A DNA stretch of 21,467 bases from Lactifluus volemus (lineage: Eukaryota; Basidiomycota; Agaricomycetes; Russulales; Russulaceae): positions 1 through 21,467 of the forward strand of contig WTXI01000499.1 in assembly GCA_022376515.1 (NCBI GenBank), given 5' to 3'. The translations under genes and the position numbers were made by a program. Shown one piece after another: positions 17,618 to 21,467 of this stretch; positions within the stretch are counted from its first letter, which is position 1; each line of letters opens with the position of its first letter. The notes below the pieces were generated by a model. The model was not told the DNA's origin and made no database searches. It saw only the letters and a list, made by a program, of their open reading frames with translations.

Positions 17618-17989
17618 AGGGACTGTTGGGAGTAGAAATTTCGAGCTGGGGGATTTCGAGTCGGTGTGTGTTGAAGCAAAGATGAGTCGGTCAACAGATC
17701 GATAGGGCCGCCGTGCCTACTGCCTCGTGTAGATACAAATGACCCGATGAGGTCGATAGGCGCTCAATGCAAATGATCGCATACAAAGTGACAGACCATG
17801 AGAGCAGAACACAACGGTCAGTCGAGAGAAGTGATAACTTGAAGGTATTGTGCACGGTAGCCGCTTTTTTTTTCTATCGTCTTCTAAACACTACTTTGCA
17901 CGAACCGAGTCATGTGTTTTGCTCAAGCTGGAGCCGTTCTGGCACATCTCCGTTTTCATTATAAATACAATAGCTGATCGACTTGGATG
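17618..17989. other. 5' flank between NLR-B and X-C, divergent promoter region
   Basis: NLR-B starts leftward at 17617, and the best frame of X-C runs rightward from 18308. The first 100 bp match the NLR-A upstream region that was split by Copia-2. A T-run lies at about 17864-17873, and TATAAATA at 17960-17967 reads as a TATA-like box on both strands. No gene is seen. Confidence 0.5.
17960..17967. promoter_or_regulatory. Possible TATA box in the divergent NLR-B/X-C region
   Basis: TATAAATA on plus, TATTTATA on minus. It is about 340 bp from the NLR-B ATG and about 340 bp from the X-C frame at 18308, so either gene could use it. Assigned on the motif only. Confidence 0.3.
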
Positions 17990-18780
17990 AGCACGCTTCA
18001 CGACAACTAGACATCGAGTCAATAACCAGTGCTGCTGAGTCCTCACCGCCTGATGTTCGTCACAATTGTGCCCGGTTCCAGCGAAGCCTCCCTCCACCTT
18101 GACGACGTGCTGTCCTTTCCCGGTCCTTCGGACTCTCTGAAACAACCACCCAAGGGCACCTACACCGATTTCCTACCTATCCCAGCTGGGATAGGCTGAC
18201 AAAGTCCCCGCACGATATGGCCGGCGGGTCATAGGTGGTGATAGTGATGGTGGTGGGTACGCCACTGGTTTCACCATAGTGGAAGAAGGCAAGGACTAAC
18301 TTACATTATGAATTCTTCAGCGAGTGAGGCACTGTCACCGCAAGGGGTCAAGTTTGGGAAACCGGACTTTACCCTTGAAGCACAGAAATGTCCGGCTCGG
18401 CGTATGAAGGAAGGCAGCTGTCTCTTGTGCGGGAGGAATGTAAAGTACGCGGACTGTGGTGCGAAACAGAGGCAAAGACGACGACGATTATATGAAAAAA
18501 AAAGTGGAGAAAGGTATGAAAAAAGAAGTGAGATAGAAGACGGGCGTGGGAGACTACAGTCATGTTTACCTGCAGCCAATTCGGCTGGTAAGCCAGCGGG
18601 TAATGGGATATTCGCGCAGGGCAGTGGGTATTCCTGTATTCGTAGGCGCTGGAAGACGTGGAATTAAAGGTGGTGGTGATGTGGACAAGGCACAAGGAAT
18701 CGATCTACCGCCACCGCCTGTCCCACTAAGAAAACCGAGAGAACGTGCTAGTGGTACAAGGAGATATAGTGTGGTGATAC
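17990..18780 (+). pseudogene. X-C: third copy of the unrecognised sequence, with the longest frame (18308-18667)
   Basis: A 119-codon plus frame from ATG 18308 reads MNSSASEALSPQGVKFG, then GSCLLCGRNVKYADC, then a very basic stretch rich in Arg, Lys and Glu. The C-x2-C...C pattern resembles a degenerate zinc knuckle lacking the His, which would fit a nucleic-acid-binding role, but this is only a resemblance. The EALSPQG and GSCLLCG blocks recur in X-B with frame breaks. A proline-rich segment (DLPPPPVPLRKPRE) near 18703-18738 in another frame mirrors the proline-rich ends of X-A and X-B. It is either a small gene or the least damaged copy of a lost one. Confidence 0.4.
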
Positions 18781-18796
18781 AGTATAGTATCCCACC

Positions 18797-18964
18797 ATGG
18801 TACGGCACTATGATGATATCATTCTGTCTCTATGCCTCGCAACTGTTACCCTATTTCACTCTATTGTTACAGTATCATTCCCTGGCGTGTGGCTTGTGAT
18901 TTTGACCACACAGTTCATCGTGCTCTCAACCCCTGCAAGACCGGGCCCGATACGGCGCAGCTAA
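18797..18964 (+). CDS. Small ORF: 55-aa hydrophobic peptide with a strong start context
   Basis: The ATG at 18797-18799 lies in CCCACCATGG, an ideal eukaryotic initiation context. The frame runs to TAA at 18962-18964. Residues about 9-45 are hydrophobic (ILSLCLATVTLFHSIVTV, then VWLVILTTQFIVLS), enough for one or two membrane segments, followed by a basic tail ending RRS. I recognise no family and find no counterpart in the unit upstream of NLR-B. It may be chance: AT-rich pyrimidine text easily gives hydrophobic codons. Confidence 0.3.
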   Translation: MVRHYDDIILSLCLATVTLFHSIVTVSFPGVWLVILTTQFIVLSTPARPGPIRRS

Positions 18965-19275
18965 CCAATTTCGATTCTTCAGCAGCGCGTTCAAGTAGTT
19001 TACGGTCAGCATCGAGGGCTGGTCCGTCGTTGGGACGTACATTGGGAGAAGTGCAAGGGTTCCGGGTAAGCCGATTTTGTGTTCTTCACTAGTTACTAGT
19101 TACCGCTCGCTCCCCCTCCCCGCCCTTTGCTTGAGATCCTTCCTGTTTTTAGCAGTCGTTCCACTCGCCAATGTCTATTTGTGACTCTCTACAGTACATC
19201 AAGAATTCATTGGGCCACCCAGACGCGAGTCCTACACTTGCTCCGGGTCGATGATGTCCACCTGGCACGTATCAA
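18965..19275. other. Stretch with no recognisable gene
   Basis: Short frames only. A CTAGTTACTAGTTA direct repeat lies at 19089-19102, followed by a C/T-rich run (CTCCCCCTCCCCGCCC) at about 19109-19124. Confidence 0.35.
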
Positions 19276-20166
19276 ACTCACTAGTAACTCTACCTCGAAG
19301 ACTCATTCCTCTGCAGCCCTTCGCAAAATAAATCGTTCGTGTCTCTCTCTTCGTCTGCGCCATTCCCTCGGCGATCCATGCCATCGCCCGTCGACGATCT
19401 TCCTCCACGCGACGCTTTGCTCCCCAAGTTCGAGTTCGCAACACCAGCTGACCCCCGATAACAGGAGTGGCAGGACTCTCGTGGACTTTTCGGCATCGAT
19501 ACACACCACTCACGCTGGTTCCAAATCGGCGTCCAACATCCTGTCGTCGAAGCGAGACCGATACGTGTTCACCGAGGACTGTACCCATATGCGGCATCTC
19601 CGACTCGCCGCCTAGAGTCCATGGGAGTCCATACAGCGAATAGCTCACTCTCCCGAATCCTTGAACGCAGGCCGGTGGGTTCCTCTGAGTTCGAACTTTG
19701 GATCTGATTCGTTCCCCTAGTCATGTTGATTTAGCTATTTCGTAACTCAACACACCGCTGGCTCTGTTATATCAACATGCCGGTGAGCCAGTTGTGTTCT
19801 TGACCACCCGCTCGAAGGAATTGCGCTCTCATCCGAGGGAGGCCGCTCTACCCAGAGGAAATTAACCAAAGCGGACGCTGGCGTGTTCGAAACAGCGGTG
19901 AGTCTTTCTTTCTTCCCTCACCCCTTGTCTGACACCTTTATTGAGCTGAGCGTGGCGATTGACGAAGCTTTTCTCTGGCCAGTTTATAGAAGTAGATGAA
20001 GAAGTCGCGTTCCTATCGCGGATTCCCTCATGTCCACGCCCTCTTCACCCTCGATCCGTTCGTGGTCACTTATCTAGTGGCACTTCTCGACGATGTCTCC
20101 GTTCTGCAGAGGGTACGTGCCAGTGATCCCAGTAAGGTGGTCACCACCCGCTCGGGCCGCTGATCG
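19276..20166 (+). pseudogene. Y-C: second copy of the unknown multi-exon gene
   Basis: Partner of Y-B about 6.3 kb away. Block 1 (19524-19633) reads QIGVQHPVVEA, then LYPYAASPTRRLESMGV. A likely short intron ends TTCCCCTAG at 19721. Block 2 (about 19759-19867) reads YQHAGEPVVFLTTRSKELRS and SHPREAALPRGN, then TAA. A GTGAGT donor-like site follows CGAAACAGCG at 19899. Block 3 (20080-20163) reads VALLDDVSVLQRV, then DPSKVVTTRSGR, and TGA. Block 3 is more diverged from Y-B than blocks 1 and 2. Y-C has an extra stretch (about 19375-19520) absent from Y-B. Protein not recognised. Confidence 0.42.
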
Positions 20167-21025
20167 GCCCGGTCATGCCACTGGATAGTGGGACGCCTTG
20201 TGAACTCGCTGTTTTTTGTCCGTGTCTGGCATCCTTGTGCCGCTTCCAAAGCCTTGCGTTACAAGAGCAGGGACTGACTACAGACACCCTCGTAGGTTTC
20301 TCACTTCTCTGCTCGTCTCTTGTTTGTTTGGCTGACGGACTGCGGGAATTAGATTTCCCCTGAGCTGACTCGGACTACGTACACTCGCGACACTGCATTT
20401 GAGAGGTGGCGACAAGGCCAATTGAAGTCTCGTGGAAATTCAACAGGCCACCTACGCTCGTTCATAGACACTGTTCTTACCTGGACGCGAACCGCAAGTG
20501 TTGGGGCCTGATAGCTTCTCTGACATTTGGTTCTTCTGAGTTCCTCATAGACCATGATGTATGTACAAATGGGGTAACGAGCTGATAGAATTTGCGACTT
20601 TGGCAAGAGCCCAATGACTTATGAACATATAAGTGATACCTAATCACAAAAATGATGGGATAAGCGGCGTGACCAGCCAGGACAACTTGACTTTGTGGAA
20701 TGGAGTCATTAGATGGGACGTGTCCGACACTTAGATGAAATATGAGACTGACAATTCTCCTCGTCGGGAACTGAAAGTGCCCCCGCTGGCTGCTGTGACA
20801 CCTAGCGAATCTTCTGTATCGCAGTGATTCTGCCAGTGTCAATCTCTTGGAAATTCTCAAGCTAGATGTTGCCTTGGCTTGGTGGATTCGACCTCACGAA
20901 TAACAAAATATGTACTAGTAAAGCAGTACGGTAGAGTAGCGTGTAGCAATACAAAAGTCATGTCCTATCTGAGACACAAGCAGCACTAGTAGTACAAGTA
21001 GACGTGTGAGCACTATAATATACAC
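20167..21025 (-). other. 3' flank of NLR-C
   Basis: The right part (about 20680-21025) is the counterpart of the NLR-B 3' flank at about 13750-14116. The left part (20167-20680) has no counterpart that I could see in the NLR-B unit and no recognisable gene. Confidence 0.45.
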
Positions 21026-21467
21026 TCACTTTGCAATGTGCTCTGATAGCAGCTTGATCATCTCCTTATCCTCTTGATCAGCAACCTCGAATGCTGTATT
21101 GCCGTGATTATCCACCGCCCGTATATCTGCCCCGTGCTTGAGTAACAAACTTGCGACAGCGACTTTGCCCTCCTGTATTACCCAGAGCAGACCCTTAGCC
21201 CTGCATGGAGTCACATGTAACGGGGTAGAACCATCGTCCATCCGCGCGTTCACATCGGCACCGGAGCCAAGCAATAACCGAACCACATCGAGGTGACCAC
21301 GTTCCGATGCGTAGTGTAATGGGGTCTTGTCGGCGAAATTCTTAGCATTGATGTCCGCATTGTGCTGCACAAGTATCTGAACTGTCTCTAGATTTCCCCT
21401 CATAGCTGCATAATGCAGTGGGATCAAACCCTCTCGGGTATCTCGGGCATTCGTCTCCGCGCCACAT
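21026..21467 (-). CDS. NLR-C: C-terminal ankyrin repeats of a third NLR (partial, cut by the right edge)
   Basis: The frame is open from the right edge to TGA at 21028-21026, about 146 codons. It begins in CGAETNARDTREG and covers the last four ankyrin repeats (IPLHYAAMRGNLETVQILV, TPLHYASERGHLDVVRLLL, and on to KEMIKLLSEHIAK). It aligns with NLR-B 14117-14558 over 442 bp without an indel, at a constant offset of 6,909 bp and with about 40 substitutions by my count (roughly 91% identity). The Met at 21427 is internal to a repeat, not a start. Changes such as N to A at the HN(V/A)DINAK repeat tip fall in loop positions that could contact a ligand. The NACHT and N-terminal exons lie right of the window. 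Confidence 0.85.
   Translation of the reverse strand, partial: CGAETNARDTREGLIPLHYAAMRGNLETVQILVQHNADINAKNFADKTPLHYASERGHLDVVRLLLGSGADVNARMDDGSTPLHVTPCRAKGLLWVIQEGKVAVASLLLKHGADIRAVDNHGNTAFEVADQEDKEMIKLLSEHIAK

Noticed and set aside
1..21467. tRNA, rRNA, CRISPR arrays, telomere repeats, bacterial operons
   Set aside because: None seen on either strand. The tRNA-like GGGCCCATAACC strings are primer-binding sites without the rest of a tRNA.

Overview
The window looks like accessory sequence from a filamentous fungus, most probably an Agaricomycete basidiomycete. The main evidence is an intron-rich NLR (STAND) family of the Goodbye-NACHT-ankyrin type, with introns of about 47-60 bp, together with copia LTR retrotransposons of fungal type. 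Nothing bacterial is present: no operons, Shine-Dalgarno sites, tRNAs, rRNAs or CRISPR.

Layout, left to right. (1) Positions 1-1854 are the 5' part of a minus-strand copia element, Copia-1: gag and protease, open for 409 codons to the window edge, then a half-tRNA-type primer-binding site and a 550-bp 5' LTR. It is inserted in codon 47/48 of an NLR gene, NLR-A, of which only the N-terminal 47 codons (1855-1995) and 47 bp of upstream DNA remain here. (2) Positions 2043-9546 are a second, complete minus-strand copia element, Copia-2. It has 456-bp LTRs, CATAA target duplications, one gag-pol frame with two in-frame TGA codons, and two later insertions. One is a 1,592-bp AT-rich element with 579-bp inverted arms in the reverse transcriptase. 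The other is a 605-bp solo LTR in the 5' LTR, with ATCTT duplications. (3) Positions 9552-14116 are old, decayed host DNA: the rest of the NLR-A upstream flank, two copies of an unrecognised sequence (X), an acyl-CoA-binding protein pseudogene between them, and a decayed unknown gene (Y). (4) Positions 14117-17617 are NLR-B on the minus strand, nine exons and about 1,023 aa. (5) Positions 17618-21025 repeat the arrangement: flank, third X copy, a 55-aa small ORF, a second Y copy and 3' flank. (6) Positions 21026-21467 are the ankyrin end of a third NLR, NLR-C, cut by the window edge.

The locus is a head-to-tail NLR cluster whose repeat unit (NLR, X, Y) has been duplicated and has decayed. The leftmost unit is being dismantled by nested transposons. 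The two Copia-2 LTRs differ at a single base by eye, so that layer is recent. NLR proteins of this class are thought to sense non-self or damage, with the ankyrin repeats as sensor, NACHT as switch and the N-terminal domain as effector or coupling module. Turnover by duplication and transposition fits such a fast-changing family, but no ligand can be inferred here.

All coordinates, exon joins and mismatch counts come from reading by eye. Family names come from memory of the families, not from a search.
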